NCBI GenBank assembly: GCA_020630575.1
Contig: JAHDBD010000004.1
Location: forward strand, 184,046 to 248,045
Length of the DNA stretch: 64,000 bases
Origin: Bernardetia sp.
GTDB taxonomy: Bacteria; Bacteroidota; Bacteroidia; Cytophagales; Bernardetiaceae
Direction: 5' to 3'
Numbering within the stretch: position 1 is the stretch's first letter; every line of letters starts with the position of its first letter. Positions 52,926-63,061 of this stretch are shown piece after piece. Made by a program: the position numbers and the translations under genes. The notes below the pieces were generated by a model that was not told where the DNA came from, did no database searches, and worked only from the letters and a program-made list of their open reading frames with translations.

Positions 52926-53576
52926 CTACTTCTCCTCTTTTACTTCAGGATATTTGTAACCATATTCTTCTGTAATTTTTTCTTTAGAAATTTCTTCTAC
53001 TTTGAAATTAACTACAATTTTCTCTACAGGACGGTCAGGATATTGTGTTGTTTGTTGTGCCACCTTATCAATTACATCAAATCCATCAATGACTTGTCCG
53101 AAAACGGTATATTGTCCGTCTAGGTGATTTGCGCCATTGTCTTTCTCTACAATATAAAACTGTGAACCACTAGATTCTCTTTTTGGGTTTACATTATCTC
53201 CCATTCTTGCTGCTGCAACTGCACCTTTACGGTGTGGATGATTATCTTTGATTTCGGCTGGAATTGTATAACCAGGTCCACCTGTTCCATATTCTCTAGG
53301 GTCTTTTGACTCATCTTTCGTAAATGGGTCTCCTCCCTGAATCATAAATCCTTTGATTACTCGGTGGAAAATTGTTCCATCATAAGTTCCATTTTCTACC
53401 AATTTGATGAAATTTTCTTTGTGAAGAGGTGTGTCATCAAAAAGGATAAGTTTCATATCGCCAAATTTTGTAGTAAGGGTTACTACTTGGTCTTTGTCTG
53501 GGCTACATTTGCTGCTCATAAGTGTTGAAATTAAAATAAATGAAAATAGTAAACGAATTAAATTATTCTTTTTCAT
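52926..53576 (-). CDS. cyclophilin-type peptidyl-prolyl isomerase lipoprotein
   Basis: A 216-residue protein that speeds cis-trans isomerisation at proline. Residues 1-24 are a signal sequence with a lipobox-like STLMSSKC. The cyclophilin domain has FKLVENGTYDGTIFHRV-like residues, GFMIQGGDP, PAEI, GSQFYIV, and LDGQYTVFGQVIDG. It should act in the periplasm, anchored to the outer or inner membrane. Confidence 0.94.
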   Translation of the reverse strand: MKKNNLIRLLFSFILISTLMSSKCSPDKDQVVTLTTKFGDMKLILFDDTPLHKENFIKLVENGTYDGTIFHRVIKGFMIQGGDPFTKDESKDPREYGTGGPGYTIPAEIKDNHPHRKGAVAAARMGDNVNPKRESSGSQFYIVEKDNGANHLDGQYTVFGQVIDGFDVIDKVAQQTTQYPDRPVEKIVVNFKVEEISKEKITEEYGYKYPEVKEEK

Positions 53577-53716
53577 TGTAATAAATGATTTTAGTATGAA
53601 TTGTTTTTTAGAAAGTCTCAGAACTTTTATAAAATTAGATTTGTAGTTTATACACTAAGTAAAATTTACATTCAAATTTACCACTAAAAATAGTTTCATT
53701 AAAATTTCCTTTAAAA

Positions 53717-54490
53717 ATGATTGATGTATATGTTTTAAATCCGACACTTGTTTCTAATCGTCCTCAACTTGGAGCTTTTACAGCTATGAAAGGCTTTGAG
53801 TTTATGGGAGCAAAAAACATTCTTGTAGATAATATTGCAGGAATGAAAAATTTAAAAAATAACCAAGAAACTGATATAGATAATAAAGAAAATATTGCTG
53901 TTGGTGGAATAGGTTTTGTAAAAAGCAGATTAGAATATCTAGGTTATAGCCATAAATTAGAATCAGATTTGGATTATCCTCTTGAACTTAGAAATTATTT
54001 AGGAAGAGAAATTTGGACTTCTACCATTGATGAAATCAGCCGAACACTTCCAAATATTTTCATTAAACCAAAAGGAGAAGACAAACAAAAATTCTTTACA
54101 GGTTTGGTTATCAGTTCTTCAAAAGATTTGATAGGAAAAGGTATTCAAGGACAAAATTATGAAATTTGGTGTTCAGAGCTTATCAATCCTGTTGCAGAGT
54201 TCAGAGTTTTTGTCAGATATGGAGAAATTTTAGATATACGAAGATACAGAGGCAATTATGACATCAATCCAGATTATAAAATCATTGAAAAGTGTATTCA
54301 AGATTTTAGTTCTAGTCCTTTGGCGTATGGAATTGATTTTTGTGTAACTGACAAAGGCAAAACATTACTTTTAGAAGTAAACGATGGTTTTTCATTGGGA
54401 GATTATGGACTTAATTTTTTAGATTATGCAAAACTGAATTATACACGTTGGAGCGAATTGGTAGAATGTAAAGATTATTTCAAGTTTTGA
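53717..54490 (+). CDS. ATP-grasp domain protein (DUF4343-like)
   Basis: A 257-residue protein with ATP-grasp features: IFIKPKGEDKQKFFTGLVIS, YEIWCSELINPVAEFRVFVR, and KTLLLEVNDGFSLGDYGL at the metal-binding end. The N-terminal 80 residues hold MIDVYVLNPTLVSNRPQLGA. It should form a bond between an acyl group and an amine using ATP, but the substrate is unknown. It ends at a terminator shared with the convergent kinase gene. Confidence 0.8.
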   Translation: MIDVYVLNPTLVSNRPQLGAFTAMKGFEFMGAKNILVDNIAGMKNLKNNQETDIDNKENIAVGGIGFVKSRLEYLGYSHKLESDLDYPLELRNYLGREIWTSTIDEISRTLPNIFIKPKGEDKQKFFTGLVISSSKDLIGKGIQGQNYEIWCSELINPVAEFRVFVRYGEILDIRRYRGNYDINPDYKIIEKCIQDFSSSPLAYGIDFCVTDKGKTLLLEVNDGFSLGDYGLNFLDYAKLNYTRWSELVECKDYFKF

Positions 54491-54497
54491 TAAAAAT

Positions 54498-54530
54498 AAA
54501 AGGAGTTTGAAAACAATCAAACTCCTTTTT
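54498..54530. terminator. bidirectional terminator
   Basis: AAAAGGAGTTTGA (54498-54510) and TCAAACTCCTTTT (54517-54529), between convergent genes. Confidence 0.85.
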
Positions 54531-54544
54531 GATATAAAAGAATA

Positions 54545-57500
54545 TTATAAGCGAATACCGATAAGTGTAATATCATCTCGTTGTTCGGTATTTTCCATGT
54601 AATTTTCTAGTTCTTTTAGTAGGGTTTGTTTCTGTATTTTCATAGATTTGATTTTACTTATAGATTCAAGTAATCCTATTAGTCTTCTAGAACCAAATTT
54701 TTCTAAATCTTTATCTGCTTGGTCGCTAAAACCATCACTAAACATGTACAAACATTCTCCTTTTTTGAGCTGAACTTTATGGTTTTTAAAAGTACGTTTG
54801 TCTTCTCTTTGAATTCCTCCTACAGAGCGTCTATCTCCTTTAATATTCAGAAAATCACCATTTTTTGAATATAATAATGAACGTTTTGCAGCTGCCATTT
54901 CTATATTTACTAGTTCATTTTTTGTATATTCTACTCTTGCAATAACCATATCCATGCCATCTCTATTTCTTGTTGTGGTTTGTCGTAATGCTTTTCGAAT
55001 GGCTTGGTGCAATGCTTCCAAAATTAATGAGGGTTTTGTTATTTCTTTTTGTAAAACAACTTCATTGAGTAGGGTATTTCCTATCATAGACATAAACGCC
55101 CCTGGAACGCCATGTCCTGTACAATCAATGACAGCAATAAATACATATCCATTAATTTTTGTTGTCCAATAAAAATCTCCACTTACAATATCTTTGGGCA
55201 GAAAAATAAGAAAAGAATCATCAAAATATGAGTTAAATTCTTTTTGATTTGGAAAAATAGCTTTCTGAATTGTTTCTGCATAACGAATGCTTGATGTAAT
55301 GCGTTCTTGAGAGTGTTTGAGTTCAGTAGTTCGTTCGGTTATAATATGCTCAAGATTTTCATATACTAAAGCATTATCAATTGAAACAGCAATTTGTGCA
55401 GAAAGAAGATTAAGTATATTTAATCGCTCTTTATTAAAAATAGTATGTGATTGGTTATTTTCTAAAAACACTAAAGCTAGTATTTCTCCTTGTTTTATAA
55501 TTGGCATACAAAGCAAAGACTTAACTTCATTTTTTTGAATATAATTGTCTTGCTTAAAGGTCATATTTTTATGTGCATTGTCTAAAATGAGGGTTTCTTT
55601 AGTACGAATTACATAATTAAGAACATTTTTGGGCAAACTTTCATTGTCTGTAACAGATTCTGATTGCATTACTTCTATAATCTTATCAGCTAACGAATAA
55701 TAGGCATCAATTTGAAATCCTTCCTCTTTTTTCAGAATCAAATATCCTTTTTCAGCTCCTGCATTTTCTACAATAATATGAATCATTTTGGCAAGTAAAT
55801 TTTCTAATTTTATTTCACTAGAAATAGCTTGACTTGCCTTTAAAATAGTGTTTAAATCTAATGAATTTCCTATTGATGTTCCCTTTGACGAAGAAGTAGA
55901 AGAAATACTAGAAGATGATTGGATAGTAGGAGATAACAAAAATACATCTCCATTTCTAGTATCATCAAGAAGTAATCTATATTGTTTCTGACATAGAATT
56001 ACTTTCTTGGTTGCTCCCCAAATTTTATATAAATAATGTGCTTTTTGAATATAAATACGTGCGAATTCCTTTTTTTCTAAACTCAAATAAAAATTCCCTG
56101 CAAGTTCATTTGAAAGTGCTTCATCTTGTACAAACTGATTTTGTTGTGCAGCAAGAATAGCTTTATCATACAAATTCATAGCAGCAAGAATATCTTGGTT
56201 AATTTGAGCCAATTGTGCCTTAATTATCAAATACAGATGAGAAAAATTTTCAGGACAATTCTCTGCCCAAATCTTCATTTGTACTTGATTATATTCTATT
56301 ATGCCTAAATATTCTTTTTTCTTGGGATGATCAGGATTTTGGATAATTATACCACACAAAGCCAAGCTATAATTATTATTATGAAACCAATTCCATTCTG
56401 AACCAAAAAGAGCTATCATTACAGGTATTGCTTTTTCAGAATGTTCAATGGCTTTTTGATAATCTGCTTGATACAAATACATTCTTGCTTTGAGAGGTTC
56501 GTAAATGGCTGCACCAATCGGAAGGGTTTTGAAACCTTCTAAATACGCATTCTCATCAAACTCATCATTATCAAAACTATCAGGACTTTTACTTTGTCCT
56601 AACATATTTTTCACAAAAGCATTTACTACTATTCCAAGTTGTGCAGTGCCTTGATTTTTCAAACTATATTGAATAGCCATATTTGTATCTGTTTCAGAAG
56701 CTACCTTTTCCAAACTCACTCCTGCCACAACCTGATGTCTTGCCAAAACACAATGTGCATAAGCTACATATCCATAACTTCCTACAGCTAAACTTGCTTC
56801 AAAAGCTGTTTTGAAATAATGAAAACCATTTCTTATAGGTTTTCTGTGATGATGTAAAAAAATCCCTATCAAATGATTCAAAGATCCTTTAGTACGCAAA
56901 TCTTCAAATTTTTCATTTAGTTTGAGTGACAATTGTCCTAAATCATAACCTAATTTATAATTTCCCATTCCTGAAGAAACAAAAATTGCATAAGCTGTAT
57001 AAGCCCAAGCAGTTTCAGCAGTATTTCCATATTTGATACCTAAAGAAACCATTTTAGCAGCCGTCAGTACAACCAAATTCATATCTCCAGACATATAACA
57101 AGATGACCAAGTAAGATAAAGTATTTTGAGAGCTTCATCAATTTCTTCATTTTGCATGATAGGAAGATTTTCTAAAAACTTTATTCCTCCTTTTGCTTCT
57201 AAATTAGAATTGATAAAAGACACTTCATTTTGAAAAAACTTTATTTTTTTATCTTCTTCTCTAGGCAACTCTATATCCAAAATGGCAAGAGCTTTTCGGG
57301 CTAACTCTACAGCTTCTGCAAACTTAAGCGAACTTTCTAACAGAATAATCTGAGTACTATAAATCTTAATTGTATCTAATCTAGATTGAGACTTTTCTAA
57401 TAATAGGTTAAAAATTTCCTCTGCTTCTTCTTTTTTTGCTTTTAAGAATAAACAATCAGCCAATAGTTTATATATTTCAAAAGTTTCTTGGTAAGTATTC

Positions 57501-59842
57501 TTCCAAGCATCCTCTTCTAATAATGAAACAGCTATTTTTAAATAATTAATTGCAGGTAGATAAGCTAATGATTGTTTTGCTTTTTTTGCAGCCCTTAAAT
57601 TTACCTGAATGAGTTCCTTTTGTTCTTTTTTATCTTGAATTAAACCTCTTGCTTTGTTGTAGTGATTTGCAATATCACAAATCCATTCATTGATATATTT
57701 TTGACTTCTTTCATAATAAACAAAACGAGCTATTTTCAAGTTTATCTCCTTTTGTTCTTGTTCATTTATCAAAGAATAAGCAGCTTGCTGAACTCTATCG
57801 TGCAGAAAATAAAAAAGAATACGTACATTTTTAGTAGCTTCATCAATTCCCTTATAGCTATCGTCTTCTGAACGAATCAATTCTTCTTTAAGAGCTGGAA
57901 TAAGTTTTTCAACTGTTTCTTTGATTGAATAACCCAAAATATGAGCAAGGATTTGAAGGTCAAATTTTCCTCCAATGCAAGAAGCATATTGTAAAGTTTT
58001 TTGAGTTTGTTTGTCTAATTTTTGTATTTTTTGACTCATCAACTCCACTACATTAGAAGTACTATCTTTTTCTTTTATTTTATCAATATTCCATATCCAT
58101 TCTTTTTTATGATGAGAAAACTCTAGTAAGTTTTGATTATAAAGGGATTCTAAAAATTGATTTGTAAAAAATGGATTTCCTTGTGTTTTTTTATAAATTA
58201 TTTCAGCTAAATAATGGCTAGATTCATTTTTTTGATGGAGGGTTTCATTTACCAAAACAGAAAGATTCTCAAAACTTAATGGTTCTAAAACTATATTAGA
58301 AAGGGGAATATTTAGCTTTTCTAATTCTCTTAGTTGAATAGAAAAAGGATGAGAAGCATCTACTTCATTATCTCTATATGTTCCGATGAGCATCAAATGT
58401 GTATTACTTGTATCTGTCATCAAAAGCTCTAGTAAACTCAAACTTCCACTATCAGCCCATTGCCAATCATCTATGAAAATAACTAAAGGATGTTCTTGCT
58501 TACTAATTGCTCTGACAAAACTTTGAATAACCAAATTAAAACGATTTTGGGATTCACTAGGACTTAATTTAGGAACAGGATTTTGTTTTCCTATTATTAA
58601 TTCTAATAAAGGAAGAACGTCTGTCAGTACGCTTCCATTGACATCCAAAACCTTTTTTATTTTTCTTGACCATGCCGTTATTCTTGCCTGAGTTTCGGTA
58701 AGTATTTGATTTATAAAACTTTTAAAACTCTCAATAATAGCACTATAAGGAACATCACTTTGAAATTGGTCAAATTTTCCTTTTATAAAATAGCCTCTTT
58801 TTTGAGTAATTGATTTGTAAAGTTCGTTTACTAACGCTGTTTTTCCAATTCCTGAATACCCCCCCAAAAGAACAAGATAATTTGCACCCAAACTTACTTT
58901 ATCAAATGTTTTAGTGAGTAGTTGAATTTCTTTTTCTCTTCCATATAGTTTTTCAGGAATTTGAAAAGTAGTTGTAAAATCCTGTTGAGCTAACTCAAAA
59001 TCAATTATTTCTTTTCCAGTTGCTAGACTATCAAGAATTTTTTCTAAATCTTTTTGTAAGCCAAAAGCTGTTTGATAACGTGCTTCTGCATTTTTGTATA
59101 GTAATTTTTCCAATACCTTAGAAAGCATCAAAGGAATTCTTGGATTTTTTTCGTGTGCAGGTGTAGGAGTAAGTGCAATATGTGAGTGTATAAGCTCCAT
59201 TATATCAGAAAACTGAAAAGGCAAAACTCCTGTAAAAAGCTCATAAAAAGTAACTCCTAAAGAATATAAATCAGTACGAACATCTATCGAACGGTTTACT
59301 CTTCCTGTCTGTTCGGGCGAAATATAGGCTATTGTGCCTTCCATTGTATTGGCTATTTCAGCATTTTTTTTTTGACGTTTGAACTGTGACGCAATCCCAA
59401 AATCAATAATATAAATCTGATTATCTTTTCCAATGAGTATATTTTTAGGATTAATATCTTTATGAATGATATTAAACTGATGTACTTCTTGTAAAGCAAT
59501 TGTTATGGCTATGGCAATATTTAGTTTTTCTTCTAAAGAAAGTCCATTGTTTTCTATATATTCTTTCAATGAATAGCCATCTATATAATCTAAAACAAGA
59601 ACATGTCGGTCATTAATTCGATGCTGACTGATTGCTTTTCGTATTATATTAGATTTTATATTATTTGTAAGGACATACTCTTCATTAAATTTGGCAATAT
59701 TCTTTAGTGATGGCAGGCTATCACGCAATACTTTTATAGCAACTTTTTTATTTAACTGTTTATGCCAACCTTCATAAACAATTGTAATTTGTCCGACATG
59801 TATTTCTTTTATATCTTCTGCAAAGGGAAATAAATTGTACAT
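54545..59842 (-). CDS. multi-domain sensor: Ser/Thr kinase, AAA ATPase, TPR, GAF and SpoIIE phosphatase
   Basis: A 1765-residue signalling protein. Residues 1-270 are a Ser/Thr kinase (Lys in KVAIKVLRDS, catalytic HKDINPKN at 127-134, DFG at 147-149). About 295-640 is an AAA/STAND ATPase (GGYSGIGKTALVNELY, then VIFIDDWQWADSGSL). About 700-1290 is a TPR-like region. About 1340-1500 is a GAF domain (KASQAISSEIKLENLLAKMI). A short coiled coil leads to a PP2C/SpoIIE phosphatase (about 1555-1765; FIAVIDCTGHGVPGAFMSMI, YMFSDGFSDQ). It probably senses a ligand through GAF, and its kinase and phosphatase act on a shared partner such as an anti-sigma-factor antagonist. It is monocistronic. Confidence 0.94.
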   Translation of the reverse strand: MYNLFPFAEDIKEIHVGQITIVYEGWHKQLNKKVAIKVLRDSLPSLKNIAKFNEEYVLTNNIKSNIIRKAISQHRINDRHVLVLDYIDGYSLKEYIENNGLSLEEKLNIAIAITIALQEVHQFNIIHKDINPKNILIGKDNQIYIIDFGIASQFKRQKKNAEIANTMEGTIAYISPEQTGRVNRSIDVRTDLYSLGVTFYELFTGVLPFQFSDIMELIHSHIALTPTPAHEKNPRIPLMLSKVLEKLLYKNAEARYQTAFGLQKDLEKILDSLATGKEIIDFELAQQDFTTTFQIPEKLYGREKEIQLLTKTFDKVSLGANYLVLLGGYSGIGKTALVNELYKSITQKRGYFIKGKFDQFQSDVPYSAIIESFKSFINQILTETQARITAWSRKIKKVLDVNGSVLTDVLPLLELIIGKQNPVPKLSPSESQNRFNLVIQSFVRAISKQEHPLVIFIDDWQWADSGSLSLLELLMTDTSNTHLMLIGTYRDNEVDASHPFSIQLRELEKLNIPLSNIVLEPLSFENLSVLVNETLHQKNESSHYLAEIIYKKTQGNPFFTNQFLESLYNQNLLEFSHHKKEWIWNIDKIKEKDSTSNVVELMSQKIQKLDKQTQKTLQYASCIGGKFDLQILAHILGYSIKETVEKLIPALKEELIRSEDDSYKGIDEATKNVRILFYFLHDRVQQAAYSLINEQEQKEINLKIARFVYYERSQKYINEWICDIANHYNKARGLIQDKKEQKELIQVNLRAAKKAKQSLAYLPAINYLKIAVSLLEEDAWKNTYQETFEIYKLLADCLFLKAKKEEAEEIFNLLLEKSQSRLDTIKIYSTQIILLESSLKFAEAVELARKALAILDIELPREEDKKIKFFQNEVSFINSNLEAKGGIKFLENLPIMQNEEIDEALKILYLTWSSCYMSGDMNLVVLTAAKMVSLGIKYGNTAETAWAYTAYAIFVSSGMGNYKLGYDLGQLSLKLNEKFEDLRTKGSLNHLIGIFLHHHRKPIRNGFHYFKTAFEASLAVGSYGYVAYAHCVLARHQVVAGVSLEKVASETDTNMAIQYSLKNQGTAQLGIVVNAFVKNMLGQSKSPDSFDNDEFDENAYLEGFKTLPIGAAIYEPLKARMYLYQADYQKAIEHSEKAIPVMIALFGSEWNWFHNNNYSLALCGIIIQNPDHPKKKEYLGIIEYNQVQMKIWAENCPENFSHLYLIIKAQLAQINQDILAAMNLYDKAILAAQQNQFVQDEALSNELAGNFYLSLEKKEFARIYIQKAHYLYKIWGATKKVILCQKQYRLLLDDTRNGDVFLLSPTIQSSSSISSTSSSKGTSIGNSLDLNTILKASQAISSEIKLENLLAKMIHIIVENAGAEKGYLILKKEEGFQIDAYYSLADKIIEVMQSESVTDNESLPKNVLNYVIRTKETLILDNAHKNMTFKQDNYIQKNEVKSLLCMPIIKQGEILALVFLENNQSHTIFNKERLNILNLLSAQIAVSIDNALVYENLEHIITERTTELKHSQERITSSIRYAETIQKAIFPNQKEFNSYFDDSFLIFLPKDIVSGDFYWTTKINGYVFIAVIDCTGHGVPGAFMSMIGNTLLNEVVLQKEITKPSLILEALHQAIRKALRQTTTRNRDGMDMVIARVEYTKNELVNIEMAAAKRSLLYSKNGDFLNIKGDRRSVGGIQREDKRTFKNHKVQLKKGECLYMFSDGFSDQADKDLEKFGSRRLIGLLESISKIKSMKIQKQTLLKELENYMENTEQRDDITLIGIRL

Positions 59843-60144
59843 ATAAATATTTTTTTACTAAAAAGAGGATTAGTTTTTTGAAAGTACAAGAGACAAGCAA
59901 TATAGATATCTAATGAAAATAGCTAATATCTAGTCAATATACCATTTTTTTGCAAAAAATAATGATATAAGAAGAATAAATATGAGTTTATGAAGGACAA
60001 AAGGTATGTTTAGAAAATCAGAGATTCGTTTCTAAGAACAATACTTATATTATTTTCTATACTTCTTCTTACTAAACAAAAAAAAGGATACTACATAGAG
60101 AATCCTTTTTTTTGTTTAATAAAGAAGAAATTTGTTTGGGTAAC
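59843..60144. other. 302-bp intergenic region
   Basis: No gene seen. The left part should hold the promoter of the minus-strand kinase. The right part holds the terminator at 60078-60113. Confidence 0.5.
60078..60113. terminator. terminator after the amidohydrolase gene
   Basis: AAAAAAAAGGAT and ATCCTTTTTTTT form a short stem with strong A/T runs; both strands could use it. Confidence 0.75.
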
Positions 60145-61482
60145 CTACTCCTTCACATTCTCAATACGTGTTTTATATTTTTGATAGAGAACTTTTTGTT
60201 TGTTTGTCAAATCAATTTCTCGTCCTTCAATGAAAGCATGAATAACTTTGTTGGTAGTCATATCCAAAATATCACCTTCTGAAACCACTATACTTGCATC
60301 TTTTCCTACTTCTAATGTTCCAACACGCTCATTAATTCCTAAAATAGAAGCTGCTTTACTTGTGATAGCTGCCAAGGCTTGTTCTTTAGTCAGTCCGAAA
60401 GCAACTGCCATTCCTGCTGAAAAAGGAAGGTTTCTTGCACCCATTGTTTCCATATCACCAGCATAATTTAAACAATACTCTACACCTGCTTTTTGTAATA
60501 GATAAGGCAGTTTGAAAGGTGCATCAATATCATCATCAGTACGTTGAGGTAATTCTAAAGTACGTCCTACAATAACAGGAACTTGATTTTTTTTCAAAAA
60601 CTCAGCTACTTGCCAAGAATCGTATCCACCCACAACAACAACTTTCTGAACTCCCATTTCTTTTGCAAAGCTAACTCCTTCAATAATATCTTTTGCCCAT
60701 TCGGCATGCAAATACAGACGCATTGTTCCATCAAAAAGACCTTTTACAGCTGCCAGTTTCAAATTTTTTGTAGTTGGATTTTCAATTTGATTGTAGGCTT
60801 TTGCTTCACTCAAAAGAGATTTTATTTTTGCTATTTCTGCATTTCGTTCTTCCTCCTTTGCTTTCTTAGGTTCAGCAGGAGCAGCCCACCAACCACCTTG
60901 TTGCATATAAGCAGGCATATAAATGTGTAAACCATCATCTATTTTAAGCGCAGCATCTTCCCAATTCCAAGCATCAAGATTTACAATAGAGGAAAGTCCT
61001 GCTACTAGCGATCCACGAGGAGTTGCTTGTGCAATCAAAACACCATTTGTTCTGACCGTTGTGGTAACATCAGACTCTGCATTGTAGGCACTAATAGCTC
61101 TAATATTAGGATTCATATCTCCTACTTCAGCCTCATCTACTGAAGGACGCACTGCATCAATTTCTTTAAGCCCAAGTGTTGTATTTGCCAAAATAAGAGA
61201 AGGATAAATATGTTTTCCAGACAAATCAACAACCTTTGCACCTTCTTGAGAAACACTTGAAGATTCTCCTAACGCAGTAATTTTTCCATTCTCAAAACGA
61301 ACAGAACCATTTTCGATAATAGTATTTCCATCGCCAATATGAAGTGTCGCATTTTTGAGTACAATGGGTTGATTTTGTTTTTGAGCTGGTAAAGGAGATT
61401 GAGAATAACTTTTGGGAGATATAAAAAAACAGGTAAAAAGTAAAAGGATAAAAATGAAAATGGGTATTTTTTTGAGTTGCAT
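60145..61482 (-). CDS. exported amidohydrolase-like protein, probably non-catalytic
   Basis: A 445-residue protein with a signal peptide (ending PKSYSQ) and an amidohydrolase/imidazolonepropionase-like barrel (VLKNATLHIGDGNTIIENG, then LSGKHIYPSLILANTTLGL). The usual HxH metal site (for example DxHTH) is replaced by ANTT. The C-terminal part (GMAVAFGLTKEQALAAITSK, LGINERVGTLEVGKDASIVV) is typical. Metal-free members often pair with an active amidohydrolase gene next to them, but here none is adjacent on the left. Confidence 0.85.
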   Translation of the reverse strand: MQLKKIPIFIFILLLFTCFFISPKSYSQSPLPAQKQNQPIVLKNATLHIGDGNTIIENGSVRFENGKITALGESSSVSQEGAKVVDLSGKHIYPSLILANTTLGLKEIDAVRPSVDEAEVGDMNPNIRAISAYNAESDVTTTVRTNGVLIAQATPRGSLVAGLSSIVNLDAWNWEDAALKIDDGLHIYMPAYMQQGGWWAAPAEPKKAKEEERNAEIAKIKSLLSEAKAYNQIENPTTKNLKLAAVKGLFDGTMRLYLHAEWAKDIIEGVSFAKEMGVQKVVVVGGYDSWQVAEFLKKNQVPVIVGRTLELPQRTDDDIDAPFKLPYLLQKAGVEYCLNYAGDMETMGARNLPFSAGMAVAFGLTKEQALAAITSKAASILGINERVGTLEVGKDASIVVSEGDILDMTTNKVIHAFIEGREIDLTNKQKVLYQKYKTRIENVKE

Positions 61483-61733
61483 AGTTCTATATTTTAATAA
61501 AAAAGAGATGAGAGCAATTTTAATTCTTATTTAATAGCTTTGAGCTACTCTGCAATATGCGAAATTATTTTTTTGAAAGAATGTTATAAATTGTGAAAAG
61601 ACATAGAAATGAAATAAGTGAAATTTGAAATTGGAGAATACAGCAAGAATTTATTAATTTAGACAAACATAAATAAGTGCTTTTTGATTAAAGTAGTATA
61701 ATTTCATCTAACACACCAATTCTAAATTTATTC

Positions 61734-62255
61734 ATGAAAAAACCTTTTAACCTTCAAAAATGGATCGATGATAATCGTCATCTTTTAAAACCACCAGTTG
61801 GCAATCAGCAAGTATATTTGGATAATGAAGATTATATTGTAATGGTTGTTGGAGGACCTAATAGTCGAAAAGATTATCATTATAATGAAAGTGAAGAACT
61901 TTTTTATCAACTAGAGGGAAATATTGTTGTCAAGATTATCGAAGACGGAAAATTTGCTGATGTACCTATTGGCGCAGGCGAAATGTTTTTATTACCTGCT
62001 AAAATTCCTCACTCTCCACAACGTACTGAAGGTTCTATTGGGCTTGTCATTGAGCGTTATAGAAGAGAAGGAGAAGAAGATGGCTTTATGTGGTATTGCG
62101 AAAACTGTGGAAACAAACTTTATGAAGAGCGTTTCGAACTGACTGATATTGTGGAACAATTGCCTAAAGTAATGCAAACTTTTTATAATTCAGAAGAATT
62201 ACGAACGTGTAATAATTGCCAAGTAGTTATGCAGCCTCCTCAAAAATCGAAATAA
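61734..62255 (+). CDS. nbaC: 3-hydroxyanthranilate 3,4-dioxygenase
   Basis: A 173-residue cupin dioxygenase that opens the ring of 3-hydroxyanthranilate in the kynurenine pathway, leading to quinolinate. Iron ligands are seen in KDYHYNESEELFYQLEG (His and Glu) and PAKIPHSPQR (His). Two CxxC pairs at the end (CENCGNKLYE, CNNCQVV) form the rubredoxin-like site of bacterial enzymes. Length is normal. Other kynurenine-pathway genes are not in the window. Confidence 0.95.
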   Translation: MKKPFNLQKWIDDNRHLLKPPVGNQQVYLDNEDYIVMVVGGPNSRKDYHYNESEELFYQLEGNIVVKIIEDGKFADVPIGAGEMFLLPAKIPHSPQRTEGSIGLVIERYRREGEEDGFMWYCENCGNKLYEERFELTDIVEQLPKVMQTFYNSEELRTCNNCQVVMQPPQKSK

Positions 62256-62428
62256 ATTAAAAATGTAACATAAATTCTAGAAATTAATTGGCTATATTTT
62301 ATTTTTATATTCTCAAAAAACCCTTAAATAAAGAGTTGTTTGAAGTATTTCATAAAAAACACACGAAATACTTGAAAATAATTAAAAAATAATTGATACA
62401 AGTAGTAGTTTTATAAAAAATTTATTTG

Positions 62429-62462
62429 TATATTTGAAGTGAAGGAACAACTTAGATCCTTC
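62429..62462 (+). promoter_or_regulatory. promoter and 5' hairpin of the RRM gene
   Basis: TATATTTG (62429-62436) is a full -7 element. Just after the expected start, GAAGGA (62441-62446) and TCCTTC (62457-62462) form a hairpin in the leader. Leader length to the ATG at 62493 is about 50 nt. Confidence 0.55.
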
Positions 62463-62492
62463 ATTTATTAGTTTTTTTCGTTAATTAGTTTT

Positions 62493-62786
62493 ATGAATCT
62501 TTACGTATCAAATTTGCCTTATTCTATCTCAGAGGAAGAATTAGAGGCAGTATTTTCAGAGCTTGGTGTAGTTACATCAACAAAAATTATCACAGACCGT
62601 GAAACACATCGTTCAAGAGGTTTTGGTTTCGTTGAAATGGAATCAGAAGAAGACGGCGAAGCAGCTGTTGAAGAATTGAACGGTATCGAACTTAAAGGTC
62701 GTGAGATCCAAGTAAAAAAAGCCATTCCTAGAGAAAACAGAGGTGGTGGAAACTTCGGTGGTGGACGTCCATCACGTGATTACTAA
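62493..62786 (+). CDS. RNA-binding protein with a single RRM domain
   Basis: A 97-residue protein with one RNA recognition motif. RNP2 is LYVSNLP and RNP1 is RGFGFVEM. It ends in a Gly/Arg-rich tail (RGGGNFGGGRPSRDY). It resembles the cold-inducible RNA-binding proteins of Bacteroidota and cyanobacteria. The 5' hairpin in its leader may be a control site. Confidence 0.95.
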   Translation: MNLYVSNLPYSISEEELEAVFSELGVVTSTKIITDRETHRSRGFGFVEMESEEDGEAAVEELNGIELKGREIQVKKAIPRENRGGGNFGGGRPSRDY

Positions 62787-62898
62787 ACAAACAAATTGAT
62801 TAGTTATCAATAGAAGTATTCGTACTGAATCTGTTTTTAATTGAATCAATATATGTTTAGCTCAATGTAAAAAATTTTATTTTATACATTGACGACAC

Positions 62899-62933
62899 AA
62901 AAAGCAACTTTCATAAGAGAGTTGCTTTTTTTT
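62899..62933 (+). terminator. terminator after the RRM gene
   Basis: AAGCAACTT and AGAGTTGCTT form a stem followed by eight Ts. Confidence 0.75.
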
Positions 62934-63061
62934 ATGATTAAATTTTAATCGTGTAGAAATATTTAGGCAATAATGAGCCTTTTTGAATTGCATTTTTGTA
63001 TGTAAAGACAGAATTAATTCTATTTTTTAATCCAAATTTATAAAACTAACTCATTTTTGTT

